Source: Malurus cyaneus samueli
Taxonomy: Eukaryota; Chordata; Aves; Passeriformes; Maluridae
NCBI GenBank assembly: GCA_009741485.1
Contig: CM019229.1
Span: 3,545,266 to 3,609,265 of the forward strand
Length of the DNA: 64,000 nt
Direction: 5' to 3'
Under the pieces are notes generated by a model, which was given only the letters and a program-made list of their open reading frames with translations, was not told the origin of the DNA and ran no database searches. A program made the translations under genes and the position numbers. Numbering within the stretch: position 1 is the first letter of the stretch; every line of letters begins with the position of its first letter. Below are positions 48,914 through 61,422 of this stretch, piece by piece.

Positions 48914-51060
48914 CTATTTGTTGCATGTCACTGTGTTAGAAAGTCTGGCTCCTGCCTAGCCCCAATGTAAATAAATTATATATTTTGACCAATGTTTGTG
49001 GCATGAGGGATAAACTGCAAGGCCCTGCTCAGAGCTGAAATCTGCTGCTCTTCATTAACTCTTTGATGTGCCAGCAGAGGAAAATACATCAAATATATCT
49101 TGAATTTACCCAAGAAAGAGAAAAATTCTCTGTCTGGTCATGGTAAGGTTTGTTTGTGCCTGGTCTTGAGGAGGATCTTAACTTCCACTGGAGCCCACAG
49201 GGGGATGCACATCCAGATCTCACAGATCATCCTCATTTCTGGATGGGCAGAGCAAGGCTGTGAAACCAAACATTTGTGACCTTTGCAGAGAGAGGCAGCT
49301 GAAATGGAGCTCTGGAAATAACACAGCATCTGCAGCTCAGCCCTTCCCAGCAGGGAAACCTTTCCAAAGCATTGCTAAAGTTTGTTGGATGGAGGGTTTC
49401 AAGCAAAACCACTCTGGCTGCTGGACCAGAGGCCTTTAGGTCTTGCATCCAAACATGAAAGAAGGGCTGGTGCGTTTCCTGGAACGAGGATTTTGCTTTT
49501 TTATTCAGCTGGTGAATGTGGAATTGCTTCAGTGAGGGGAGCTGGGAAGAACATGGTGAGCACAGACAGGGACTGGTAGGATGCCATTGGAGAAATGAGG
49601 AAAAAGTTCTGGAATGGTCTCTCAAAAGCCATGTCCAGCCTCTCTATCAGCCATCCATATCATAATGGCTCTCATAAATACAAGAAAAGTTTCAAATCCA
49701 GGCTGATTTCCACTGCTCCTGGGAGGTTTTTGCTTTAAAACCTTATCTGTGATGGTTAAAACCCTCCTTATCCCCAGTCTCACCCTGCTGCTGCCCAGTT
49801 TATGGCCATTTTGTAACGAAGGCTTTGAGCAAGGCTCCCAAACTTCATTTAATCAAGATTAAATTACTGTGCCAACAGCCTTTTTTTGTACCTGGCTCTC
49901 TCCCTTCCTGACATTTACACTCATAAATGCCATTCCAAATGTTATTGCCACCAAGTTTCCACTGCCAAATGACATTCCATGCCAGAAAACTGGATTAACA
50001 GGACAACAACCCTCTTCCCTCTGCCTCCTCATCTAAATGAGCTTTTAACCCTCTCCAAAAAGTTCTTCTTTCTTCTCCCTCATTTATTTTATCCATGTTT
50101 TCCTCATCTGTTCGTGGTCAGTTCCAGGCCATCCTTTCTGGGATATGAAGCATCTCTATCACATTCTCTTCACTCTGCCTTTGCCAGGCCCAACTCCCCC
50201 TGGTTCTGAGTCACTTGTTTGCCCCCTTTCCTCAGCTCATCTCCAGGAGTCCTCTGGGATGGAGAAATTCCTTTCCAATGTAAAATGAGCTCCTGCTCAG
50301 TAATTATTATTTTTTTTTAATTGGAAATTTTGCTAGAAGGGATGAATTTTTTTCAAGTACTTTTTTACAGACTCTAGCAGACCTTCCAAGCTGTGTGTTT
50401 CATTAACTGGAATATTCCTTTGGCACCAAAGGTAGGATTCTGTGATGTTTGCTGCCAGCTTCTTGGGAAATTCTGGATTTTTCAGTGTCATGAATTTACT
50501 TCTGGAGTCTTCTTCCTCTGTTAAATCAAGTTGGAGTAGTTCACTTTCCTCTAGGCCAGAGTTTCAAATCTGATTTGTAATTCCCAGAATATCTTATGGA
50601 TTTTAATCCCCCTGGTTAGCCCTTTCCCTTTTTTGGGGGATAAGTGCCTTCTTTGGGGTTTTAGGTTTTTTTTTTTGGGAGGGGGTTAGGTTTTTTTGGA
50701 GTTTGGGGGTTTTCTGGGTTTTTGTTTGTTTGTTTTTTAAAAATGCTTTCTTTAATGCACTTTCTCAGTTTTTCCCCAAAACATTCTCTCCAATATTTGT
50801 TCACTCCTGTTAAGGCAAACAACGTGTTGCTGACGGGAGTCTTTATTCCCAAAGATTTCTCATTGACAAGGACAAACTGCAAACACCAGAGCACTTCTCT
50901 GTGGTACTTGAAAATCCCTTTGCATTTTGCCTACACTTTTCATTTTCAGAGACAGAATCTGGATGCAGTTGGTCCTGATGGAGTGGCAGATCCGGGAGGC
51001 TTCTGCTCTGCTTTATTGCCCCACGTTGTAGGAGAGGCTTCTCCATCCAACATCTGCTGA
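48914..51060. other. Single-copy DNA, no gene seen
   Basis: Pyrimidine-rich parts occur near 49900-50240, and a T/G-rich low-complexity stretch lies at about 50630-50745. The minus-strand frame 49233-49625 (130 codons) has no recognisable domain. Confidence 0.6.
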
Positions 51061-51437
51061 TGCCTAAATCCAGCTTACCTAAAGCAGAGTTTGGCCAGAA
51101 CTGAGAGAATCCAAAGCAGTTCTGTTCTTGCAGGGCCTTCAGGGCCATTAGGGCAGTCCCAGCCAGCCAGGGGCTGCACCCACAATGGACAATGGCTCAC
51201 GGCTTTTTCACCCTTTCTCACTTTTGTCCATTTGCACATCGGGATTTGCTGAATCCTCCAATTGCAGCTGGAGCCAATGCAGTCATTCACTCCAACTTGG
51301 CTCCCCCAATTCTCTGTTGTTTCCATCTCTTGGGGCCTGGCACAGGGAGGTGTCCTTGAGTTTGGGGCTGCAGAGGAATTGTTTTGTGTAAAAATGGGAG
51401 AGCAGGAGCTCAGCACTGTCTGTGGAGTCTGGAGTTA
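51061..51437. repeat. Dispersed repeat family A, copy 2 (about 377 bp, unidentified)
   Basis: This is the counterpart of 34133-34512, about 16.9 kb away and in the same orientation. Shared internal landmarks include CAGAACTGAGAGAATCCAAA, GGACAATGGCTCACGGC and CTTGGGGCCTGGCACAGG. Flanks are unrelated. Repeat family B lies only 356 bases downstream. Confidence 0.88.
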
Positions 51438-51793
51438 AACACTGAAGAATCCCAGGGTTACAGAGACATGGAAATAGAGAAACTGAAATCCTTAGGGATC
51501 ACTTGTCACCTCCTTGTGAAGCTGCAGAGGGGGAGTTCCTTGGGGAAGGAAATGTGAGAGAACAGGCTCTCCCCATCCCCTCATTCCAGTGCTGTGGTAG
51601 AGAGGGAATCTCCATCAGGATCAGCCCCAGAGGGACAGCAGGAACTGGTGGTGGAGCACCAGACATGTTGGTGATGCTGGAGCACTCCTGGCACACAATT
51701 GGTGGATGTGGTACCCAGCCAGGACCCATCCTAGTGTGGATCCAGCAGATCCTTGTGCCACTGCTGCCAAATATCCTGAATGATGTTTGATGT
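51438..51793. other. 356-bp spacer between repeats A and B
   Basis: No recognised repeat or gene. It is absent next to the other copies of A and B, so the two families are probably not halves of one uniform element. Confidence 0.55.
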
Positions 51794-52061
51794 CTGAAGA
51801 GACACAAAGTGGAGCTTTTTCTATGATGTGCTGGGCATCTTCTCACAGCAAATCCAACCCTGGGCCTGAAGAGGACTCAGATTATGGATTCTGCTCCAAG
51901 GATTGAGGTCTTGTTCCATCAGGATGAACTACTGACAGAGTTCCACCAAATTATCCCTTGCTTTGGGATGATCTGAAGCTGTCCAGGACCAAGAGAAAAG
52001 GAAAAAAAGTCTCCTTTTCCTTCCTCCAAACTTAACTGGCAATCGGCCAAACCCACCAGCC
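51794..52061. repeat. Dispersed repeat family B, copy 2 (about 268 bp, unidentified)
   Basis: Counterpart of 48170-48433, same orientation, 3.6 kb apart. Differences are substitutions and a few short indels, for example after AGGATGA. The ends coincide with those of copy 1 and the flanks diverge at once. Confidence 0.88.
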
Positions 52062-55000
52062 AGGATTTGGGGTTCCAAACATCCCTGGATGTTCCACAGC
52101 CACGCTCCTGGGGAGCCCTGCACTGCCGCATGGTGCTGAGTGCCATGCTCAGACCCAAGGACATTCTGTCCCCCTGTCCCAGCTCTGGCCAGCCTTGCTT
52201 TGTGCAAATATTAACCTTGGCTTTTCCCCTGCCCAGCCTGGCTCCTCGCAGGGTGAGACACCCCAGTGTGAATAATGCCACAAGAATTTCTTACGGTGGG
52301 GCTGGAAAACGCAGCTTTTCTCGAGTTAGATCCGGAATTGGTGAGAGCCACTCGCATTTTGGACCTGGCAGAAACCTCTTCCTCTTTTGAGGCAGGTGGA
52401 AGGGGGTCCAAGGGCACCAGGGAGCTACATTTGAGATGATTTCCTTCAAAAACACCAGGAGCTCACGCTGCTGAATGAGGTTCCCTCTGTGGGAGCTGCT
52501 CCAGAGCTCTGTGGGCTTCAGGCAGTCCCAGGGTGGCTCCTCAGAAATGTCCAAAGGACAGGTGGGAAGAATGCCCTACTAAACTGAGACTCTCAAATTT
52601 GTACCTGGATTTTATCCTGACTGTCTTGGCCATACCAGCAAAAAACTTGGCTGGTAAAATGGAAACGTTGTTTGATTAATAAGAAAAAAGCTCCAAAAGT
52701 GTATGAATATTGTGTTCTTAACTCTAGAACAGATCCTGACATCTCATCCTAAATCTAATGCCAGCCCCCTTTTTATAGACTGCTTAGAACTTACTGAAAA
52801 TGAAATGAAAGCAGCTTCAGTGTTGGCCCAAACATAAAGCTGAAATACTGAAATAGCACGAAAAGACATTTTTTCTTATAGTACCAAAATTTTTATTTTT
52901 CTGACCACATAAAAATAAGGAAGTGCTACAAATCTTTAAAGAAAGCCTGACTTTTATGAGATTTCCAGCATCACTTCCAGATTAAACAGATTTGGCTCAA
53001 TGTTGGAGTTCAGGCTCATCCGAACCAGACACATTTGCTGAGATTTATGTCAGTTTGAGCTTTACCCCTTGCATGAGTTTTATTGCAGCTTTTTGAAAGC
53101 TCTGTTTATGGGTTTCTTCAGGGGAACTGCAGATGGATCAGCCTGGACTTCAAAAACCTGGAATCGACCTCCAGCAGCAAACCCAGGATCACTGAGCGGA
53201 GCAGTGAGAGCCCGACAAACTCTGGGCAAAGTTCGGTGGAAAGGTGGTCCAGGTTGGATTTTAATTTTGACTTTTCTCACTTTAGGGAAGAGGGAATGTT
53301 GAGGAATAGGAATGCTGCTGTAAAAATTCCTGAATTTTTGATTTCCAGCTGTCTGTGTACCCTCCCCAGGCTCTTCAGGTATCCAGAGGCCATTGATTTT
53401 AATCAGAGGTGAGGAAAATCTGGGGAAGAAGAAAACCCTGAGCTGATGTCAGTGATGATTCCAGGATAATTCCCGAGCCAAGATTTGCAGAGTGAGCCTG
53501 CTGGGACCATCCTGCAGAGGGGCTGCATTGCTCTTGTCTGCACAGGGACGAGATTCCAGCTGCTCAGGAAGGCTCTGAGGTGGGATAAGGTGAAGGAATG
53601 AGACTGAGGGAACTCCAGCTCTAACAAATTCTCACCTCTCACTTCAGCTGGGCTCCCAGTGGGATGATGGATCCTACCAGAGGAGTGTGAAAGGCTGTGA
53701 GGTGTTTCTTTAGCAGAAGGACCATTTCAAGATTTTTAGATTGTTCTGAAGAAAAAGCCCCTGAATTAAGACCAGCTGTTACAGGGAGATTTTTTTCTTT
53801 TATTTGAAATCAGCAATATGCAGAATCCTGATGTTTCATCTAGGAAATCAAAATACTCCTTCTTTTGATGTCTGCTGAGGTTTTTTTTTATTATTATTTT
53901 TTGCTTCTGAGCTCTCTCCAGGTTCATTTGAATGTGAATGCACTGAGGTCACCCTGAGGAAAAGCTGCATTTACCTCTCCTAGGCAGACATGAGCAGCCT
54001 TTGGTTCTTAGAGCAACTTTTAGGGCTGCAACGAAGGAGAGGAAAACACCATTTTCTTATGTCTACTGAACTTTATCAACTTTCTTTGCTGCTGCTTTTT
54101 ACAAGACTCGGATGAAGCTGGACAGGACATGTTTTTATTCGTTTTGTAGGGAAAAGATAAAATAACCAAAAGTCTCCAGCAATTTTAAACATTTAATTGT
54201 CCTAATTAAATTGTCCTAATTCAGGAAAAAGAGACTTTCACCGTAGTGCCCACTTTTTTAAAGCAATAATATGTACCAGACTGGCATTTTGGGGAATTTG
54301 TTTATCATTAAAAGCCAAATAAGGTTTATAAAGGAGACTCAGCAAAGAAGTTCCCCATGACAAAATCGAATCATTTCGGGTATTTTTAGTATAATGAGAT
54401 CCATGCTTCTCACAAAAGGCTCTTTGGGCTCCCCGTGGGGAGGATGTTTATAGTTCTGGACCTTCACAAGTTTAACTTGATTATTTGCAGGCAGCCTCAT
54501 CTGCCTACTTATATAAGAGCCCAGCAGTTGTGTAATCAGCAGTGTGAGGTGAAAAGTCCCATGATTTGGGGTTTCTTTCAGCTCAGCTGGTTCTGGTTTC
54601 TTGCTGGGTTGCCACTCTCTCGTCCTCACCCTCGAGCAGCAGGGGTTGGATAATTCCAAGCAGCGTTTCATCCCGGGCTTTTTCCTGCTTTATGACTTTG
54701 TTATGGCTTCCCAAACTTCCCAGACTGTCGGGGAAAGAGCTTCCAGGATGTTATCTGGATGAATTCCACCCTTCTGCATGGGGCTGCTCTGGTGTTGGTG
54801 GTTCAGCAGGAGTTTTCCTCGGGAGCTGTTTGCACTCGTGCACACATCAGTCTGCAGAACTCAGCTCCTAACGAGTCCCAGGGGTTTGGAGAGCTCTCAG
54901 GAACAAAAGGATGGGAAAGGATGGATGATCAGAGGCAAAACCCACCAGCAAACATGTGGATTTGTGCATGGCAGAACAGGGATTTCCTGGAGGGAACAAT

Positions 55001-56949
55001 TCCTGAATTATGATCCCAAGGAATTGGGAATACAGCAGCTCCCACAGCAGCATCAAGGGGTTTAACTGAGTGCAGGGTTAAACATTCAGATCCTGCAGAA
55101 TTTGAATGCCCATGTTCTGTGCCATGCTGGTTCCTACAAGCTCCTGGAAACAACAGAACAGGAGAAGAACGTCTAATTTGTCCTGGATTAGAAATGGTTT
55201 ATTTCCTGTAATGTTCCATCTGATGACTCTTTGTAGCTGTAGTAAAACCCATTGTTGGAGAGACAAATTGAGAGTGGCAGTAAACACAAAAAGGTTAATG
55301 AAAGACATGATTTCTGGCTCACTTGTTGGAACAGGGAAAGCATGAGGGGTTTCAGTGTTTGGAATTCATAACTATTTCCATTATCTACTCTGTGCCTCAT
55401 TTTTCTTTCTCCCTTGGCTCTAAGATTCTCTTCTTTCTTTATTGTTTCTTCATCCTCCTCTTTTTTTTTCAGCACTCCCACTGCACTCCCCACGGCCTGA
55501 GAGCTCCCTTGCCCATATCCCAACTCAAATGCCACAAAATCCACTTGGCTTTTTCCTGCTCAGTCTTGTGGCCTTTCTGACCCGTTAAAACATATTGAGT
55601 TTTATCTTCAGAACTGTATGAGGAGAGATAAATAAGTCTGGAAAACTGTCCTAGCCTGACTGTGGCCCTGCAGGAGCTTCCCTGGGATGTCTGCTGATAG
55701 AAAATGAGAGTAGAGGTGGTCTCCTAGCACAGGCTCTGTCTCCTGGAAGATATGGTTCCCCATTTGAAGAGCTGGGAATTGCTGAGCTTGGCTCTGCTCC
55801 TGGAGGGGCTGTGGTGCACCATCTCAGCAGGGTGGAAGCACCACCTCCCACAAACTCCTCCTTCCCTTCACTGTGAGACTAAAACTACAAATATTTCCCC
55901 AAGTTTCTGCACCATCCTCCACGTGGCTGCTCCATTTTGTTCAGTGCTGGTGATGGCTCTGTGAATGAGCACAAGGTCTGTTCTTTAACCTCTGTTTTAA
56001 GCTGGTTTGGGTTTTCCTTAGCACAAAGCAGAGAACAATGGGTTGTATTGTGCCTAACTGAATTTTCTGAGCAAAAGCCTCAGTGTCCCCTGTGCACTCT
56101 CTGAGCCAGGGTTACCTCACTGTAACCACAAGAGAAAGCTGAATCAGCCACGGCTTGGGCCACAGGTATTGTCTGAACCCAGCTGCTGGTGGGAAAGGCA
56201 TTTTCCCCCTCTGCTCCAGGCTTTTCCTGCAGCAGTGTCCGTGGGGATGGCTGTGGGGCAGGATTCCACTGCAGGGACACGTGTCTCATTCTCTGACAGT
56301 ATTCCATAAATTCATCACTTGCAGTGTAATAAAGTGAAAATCACAAGTTGCAGTCACTCCTTGAAGTAGGCACGACAGCCCAGCCCCTGCCCTGGCCTGG
56401 ACATCTGATTTTAAAAACCATTTGGAAAAAAAAACAAAACAAAAAACACAGAGGATTATTAAGTATTGTTTATGTGGAAAGAAGCAGAGTCACTGTCAAA
56501 ATGAGAAAAGCAATCTATGAGAGCAAAAACACTAAACACAAATTTCCACTTGGTATATGTGCTGGAGAGAGACTTCATCCTTTTATTCTCTGTCTCTGAA
56601 GTCTGAGGAATGGTATTTAATGGAATGGGGCAGACAAGGTCAAGCCGAGACATGGATTTAATTCCTTACATCCATAAACAAAACCACATTTCACTCTGCA
56701 CGATGAGAGGGAGGAGGTGGGGACAGGAGTTTCAGCTGTGATTACAGAGAAAGGAAAGGGGAATGTTCACAGAGGTGATGCTGCCTGCAGACACTTCTGC
56801 CTCTGCCTGGGCACTGATGGGTATTGGCCCTTCTGCCCTGGGTTTGTGGCACCACAGAGGGGATTATCCAGGGATCTGCTTCCCCTTGGACACAGCCAAA
56901 TGCTCTGGAGGCACGGGATGAGAGGCAGAGTGGAAGGAGCAGCGTGTGG
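52062..56949. other. Single-copy DNA, no gene established
   Basis: Nearly 5 kb without recognised transposons. It includes a T-rich run at about 53880-53900, an exon-like segment at 53122-53252 and a TATA-like octamer at 54511-54518, both treated as weak candidates. Open frames up to 120 codons carry no domains. Confidence 0.55.
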
Positions 56950-57147
56950 ATGAAATGGGGACAGGGTGGGGTATTTGCATCCCAGAGAAGCTGTGGCTGC
57001 CCCTAGATCCCTGGCAGTGCCCAAGGCCAGGTTGGACAGGGTTTGGAGCACCCTGGGACAGTGGGAGGTGTCCCTGCCCATGGCAGGGATGGGTTGGGAT
57101 GATTTAAAGTCCCCCCCAAGCTAAACCATTCCATGATTCTATGATTT
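56950..57147 (+). mobile_element. CR1 3' end with intact tail, forward
   Basis: CATCCCAGAGAAGCTGTGGC, CCCTAGATCCCTGGCAGTGC, GGCCAGGTTGGACAGGG, GTGTCCCTGCCCATGGCAGG and then CCATTCCATGATTCTATGAT. This is the best preserved CR1 terminus in the window, with two ATTCTATG-like tail units. It is 5'-truncated to about 200 bases. Confidence 0.95.
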
Positions 57148-57568
57148 GGTCAATTAGAAAGATGGAACTCAGAAAACATTTCAGATTTCTCCAACCAATT
57201 GCTCTTGACAGACAGAGTGATGGCTCTGTGTTTAAAAGGGCAAATAATGCATAACCTCACACTCAAGAGAAGGCAAAAATGTGGGGTTTTGAATGTTTGT
57301 GGACCTGTTGAATCCTCTTGCTCCATCAGCCTTGAATTTTGGGGTCCCCCATAGTGTTCCCAGCCAGGGGGACTGAAGGTGCTGCAGAGATTTGGGGCAC
57401 CTGAGGCTGTTCTCATTAATACACCTGGATCATTCAGCAGTATCCTGCTCTACAAATTTTGGTGTCTGACAGCATTGTCACACACTTTCATGAACAGATT
57501 TGTGTCAAATATTCCACTATATCATAATAGAGTATCCACTTATACTAGGGAGCAAATGTGAGAGAAGT

Positions 57569-57588
57569 TTTAATTAATTAATTAATTA
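57569..57588. repeat. (TTAA)n microsatellite
   Basis: About five TTAA units in a row, self-complementary on both strands. Confidence 0.85.
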
Positions 57589-59637
57589 TGGCCCCTTAAA
57601 TTACAACAAACAGGGTATTGAGATCAGACTGGTGCAGGTTTATCCCCTCTACCCCAAACACACCTTTGACAGTGATTTTTACCAGGCTTAGTGGCATGGA
57701 AAAAAAAGCCATAATTTGAACGTTGAATAGTCTGTATTGATAATTATTCCACACCTACCTAATTTCCATCTAACCCTTGACTAACCTCTGAATTCAGACC
57801 CACTTCATGCCACGCTTTGGGAATTTTGAAGGGCTCCCTGAGAACTGTGGAGTTCAATCCACCTCAGGATTCCCTCAGAACGGGGATCTTTCCACCCTTT
57901 TTGGACCTTGTTTGGCTGCTCTGTTCCCTCCAGATAAATTTCAGCTGCTTCCCACTTTGCAGCTGATGCAGACTCTTGATATTTTCAGCTAAAAGGAGCC
58001 AGAAAATCCTTATTCCTTCTGCCTCCCCTTTCTTCACACACACACAACTGACAGGAAAATAAGCACTAATATGTCATCTTTAAAATAAGAAGGGGACATG
58101 CTTTCCTTCTGAAGCAGTGGAAACAGTGACATCATGCTTGGAACGGCTTTTTTCCCCTTTTCCCTCCTAATTGCGCTGAGCTTTTTGGAGCCAGGGAATC
58201 AAATCTCCCCCTCTGGAGTGGGGGAAGGCTCCCCATAGGCTGCTGGTTGTCTGGGTTTGGGATGAATCACTCTGCTCCTTCTGCACTTCATTGACAAATT
58301 ACCAGAATCAGGAGCTGGGAACTGGGGGCAGCGAAGGGAGAGAGCGAGGAGTGAAGTCAATTGGTGAGAGAACACGAGGAGGAAATGTTATTTGTGGAAA
58401 ATTCCCTGCCTGGCTCCTTATTTCTGTGTTATATTCTCCTTTTTTTCCACTTCAGCGGAAACGGCTCCTATAGCAGGGGTGACTCACTGGTGGAAGTTGC
58501 CAATGAGCTGCCTTTGCCAGTTTTTCTGATTTTATGAACCTTTTATCACAGTGTGGTGCCAGTGCCCGTGCCAGACAAGGCCAGGGACGCAAAGGCAGTG
58601 AAAGGGAACAGCAGGGGGTGGAAAAAACATCGGTTTTTTTAGTCAAATATCAGCCCTGTGTGTCTGCAATGGGAAGCTGCTCCTTGATGGCTGTTTGAGC
58701 TGACCTGAAATAGCACTGAGGGGTTTGTCCTGACTTCCATAGGGTTTGGGGTTCTGACAGAGCAGAGGGAACCCTCCCAGGGACAGTGACAAAGCAGGTC
58801 CAACACTGGCAGCTTTCTCTGATAAAGGATTTTCTGGCTGTGACACAGTTTGGCTGTGATGGCACCTTCTCCCCACCCCTCAAGAGCTCCTCACACAACC
58901 CCAGAGGGTCCCAAATCCTTCCCTGGGGATGTGATTTGGTCAATTATAAAGTTGGAGGATTTAGGGGAGAATTTATCCTTGAGCTAGCAAAGGCAAGGCA
59001 AGGAGAGAAGCAAGTGATGTAAGGAAATCACCTTTGTTTCCCTTATTTCCTCTCTCTCTGCATTGCCTTGACATAAAATGACAGTGAAATGACAGGAAAA
59101 ACAGTTTAAATTATCAAGGTCTGTTGTCTGTTCATTTAGTCTGAGGGAAGCCCAAAAGTTGAGAAAGGAGTCTGATTTCAGCAGAGAGAGAAAATAGGTA
59201 AAGACTTCAAATCCAGATAATTGTGCAGGCAATACTTGAATTTTCCCTGTTCTGAAACACTTGCAGAGAGCATGTGTTAGACTCACAGTAACAAGACTCA
59301 GGCTAAGAGGGAGGGTGCTAGAAATGTGATTTAACATTGTTTCAGTCACATCAGCCCAAATAAAACCTTCCAGCAGAGCTGCTGTGCAAGAAGAGCCACT
59401 GCTGGCTCCTCAGTGACCGGTCTGGAATGGTCTTGGTGTATTGAACGTCCTGTTGGTACAAACCTACAGCTCAAAAATGAGGTCCAGAAAAGGAGGAGGG
59501 CAATTAAGCAAAGTTTGGGATGTCTTTTGGAGCACTTCATTAAGCTCTGAGCTGAGTCTGCCCCACACAGGCCTGGCTGTGAGCAGGATGGGCACAAGCT
59601 GTGGAGTAAATCTGATGTTGGAGGTGGGTGTGGGTTC

Positions 59638-59638
59638 N
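59638..59638. other. Single ambiguous base (N)
   Basis: An isolated N in otherwise clean sequence, apparently a consensus conflict rather than a gap. Confidence 0.95.
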
Positions 59639-61344
59639 TGTGCTCCCTTCTCAGCAGGACAAACACAACCTCTGCAATGAGGGGTAGGGTTGGACTGCTC
59701 TGCATCCAGACAGAAGCACCCCAGGAGCGATTTGGGGTTTATTTGTAGTGATTTGCTCTCTGAAGGAAACAGATTTGCTCAGGACCCTCTGTGCTGGTTT
59801 TTATAACTACCCCAGACACACGGGGATGATCGACATGAAACTGGAGTTCAAAGCTGCCACCTCTCAGATGTGGGAGAAGGCCCTCTGGAAGTGATGAAAC
59901 TTCAAATAAAAGCTAATAAAATGCTCCTAAATCTAGATAATTTCATTTATTTGGTTTACAGAACATGTGACCTTGAACGTGTCTGCAATTAAGATATAAA
60001 ACATTCATTTTGGTGCTTTAGCCCTAATACACCACAATTTACACCACAATCAGAAAGGAATCGAGCATGTGAGTCAATGATTGCAGTTCAATATCCTACA
60101 GAAAAAAAAAAAAAAAAACAAACCAAACTAAAAAACCCTTAATTAACTTCCTCAGCATGCTGGAGTCCTGTTAGCATTAGTTTATAGCTCGGGTATTGCA
60201 CACACGTCAGAATCCTGCACAAACCCCTTGGTTTAGACAAAACAACAGGAGACATGTAAGCAGTGCACAGCCCTAATCCCTGCATCCACTGCATCCAAAG
60301 TTTGGGGTTGTTTTTCTTTCAGCTGATGAAATGGAAATTCGAATGTTACTTTGACAGCGCCATAGGAAAGTCTAAAGCAGGGGCTGTAAATAGAGTTTGA
60401 GCTGACATTTTCAGCTTGGAAGTTAGGGGAAGGAATGAAGTGAAGCAGCCAGCGTGAATACTCACTTGAATCTTGAGGGAAAACTTAACATTTAAGAGGC
60501 GTTTTTCCCCTGCTGATATTGTAATTTGTAAAGCCACATCTAAAGGCCATTTGTTTTTGCACTCCAGATACCAACACAAAACACTTTTATTGAACAGAAA
60601 GCAACTTGTCACCCTCTTTTCTTCACCCCACTCCCTCCTTTGAATCCTTTGCAGTGATTCCTGAAACAGGTTGGGAATGAAGCTGTTTACCAGGCTGGAA
60701 GGATGAAAAGGTTTTGGTGACAAAGCTGCACTTGCTGAGCTGGCTGTGTGCAGCTGGGAGTGCTCCACGTCTCTGCTGCGTGTGCTGGCCCCGAGCTTTT
60801 CATGAACTCTGATCCAGGGGCTGCTGCTGAGCCAGGCAGGATCCCAGATCCAGAGCAGCACCCTGGAGGGATGTTTTCCACAAAAATCTACGAAGCAAAG
60901 CTCTCTGAGGTGGCTGAGACATAGGATCCATGTCAGAAACCTCCTCAGGACTGCAACTCGGGAGAGCTGCCCATGGATCTTTCCCTTTGCATTCCCTTTC
61001 ACTTCAGTATCACAAACAATCATTAATGCTTTCAGTCTTGTGGTGCCTCTGGGAGATGTTATCCTCATTTTGTGCACGAGGTCTGGGATGATCCATCTGT
61101 CTGGAGAGGCACTGGTTTATGCTGGGAAGCATTTGGTCGAGCCAGGCAAGCCAAGAGGAGCCTTTGGGAGGTTTCTCATGCTGGCAGTCACATGAAGGCA
61201 ATGTTTTTAGGAAATCTCCCTGTTTTTCTGCTCTCTCTGCCCCTGCAGCTTTGTGTCCCAGAGCCCCAGGGCTGATCCCAGCTCGGTGCCTGCCCCAGCT
61301 TGTTCAGGTTGCTGTGGCAAACCTCCTATGTGCTCCTGCTTCTC

Positions 61345-61345
61345 N
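61345..61345. other. Single ambiguous base (N)
   Basis: An isolated N in a pyrimidine-rich stretch shortly before the CR1 element. It lies inside the 266-codon frame 61253-62053, which is therefore uncertain even as a sequence. Confidence 0.95.
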
Positions 61346-61422
61346 CTCTGCTCTTGTTCAGCTCTTTTCCTCTTCCAGTCTCTTTCAGAATTCATTTTTG
61401 ATGTAAAGAGCAATCTGCATCC

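Larger units (their letters stand above)
57148..61422. other. Single-copy DNA, no gene established
   Basis: Contains a (TTAA)n run at about 57569-57588, an A17 run at 60102-60118 and one ambiguous base at 59638. The minus-strand open frame 60346-61077 (243 codons) is the longest outside repeats but has no recognisable domain; see findings. Confidence 0.55.

Noticed and set aside
57141..57170. Short match between 57141-57165 and 58929-58953 as another repeat pair
   Set aside because: Only about 25 bases match, with no extension on either side. Chance or a tiny fragment cannot be separated.
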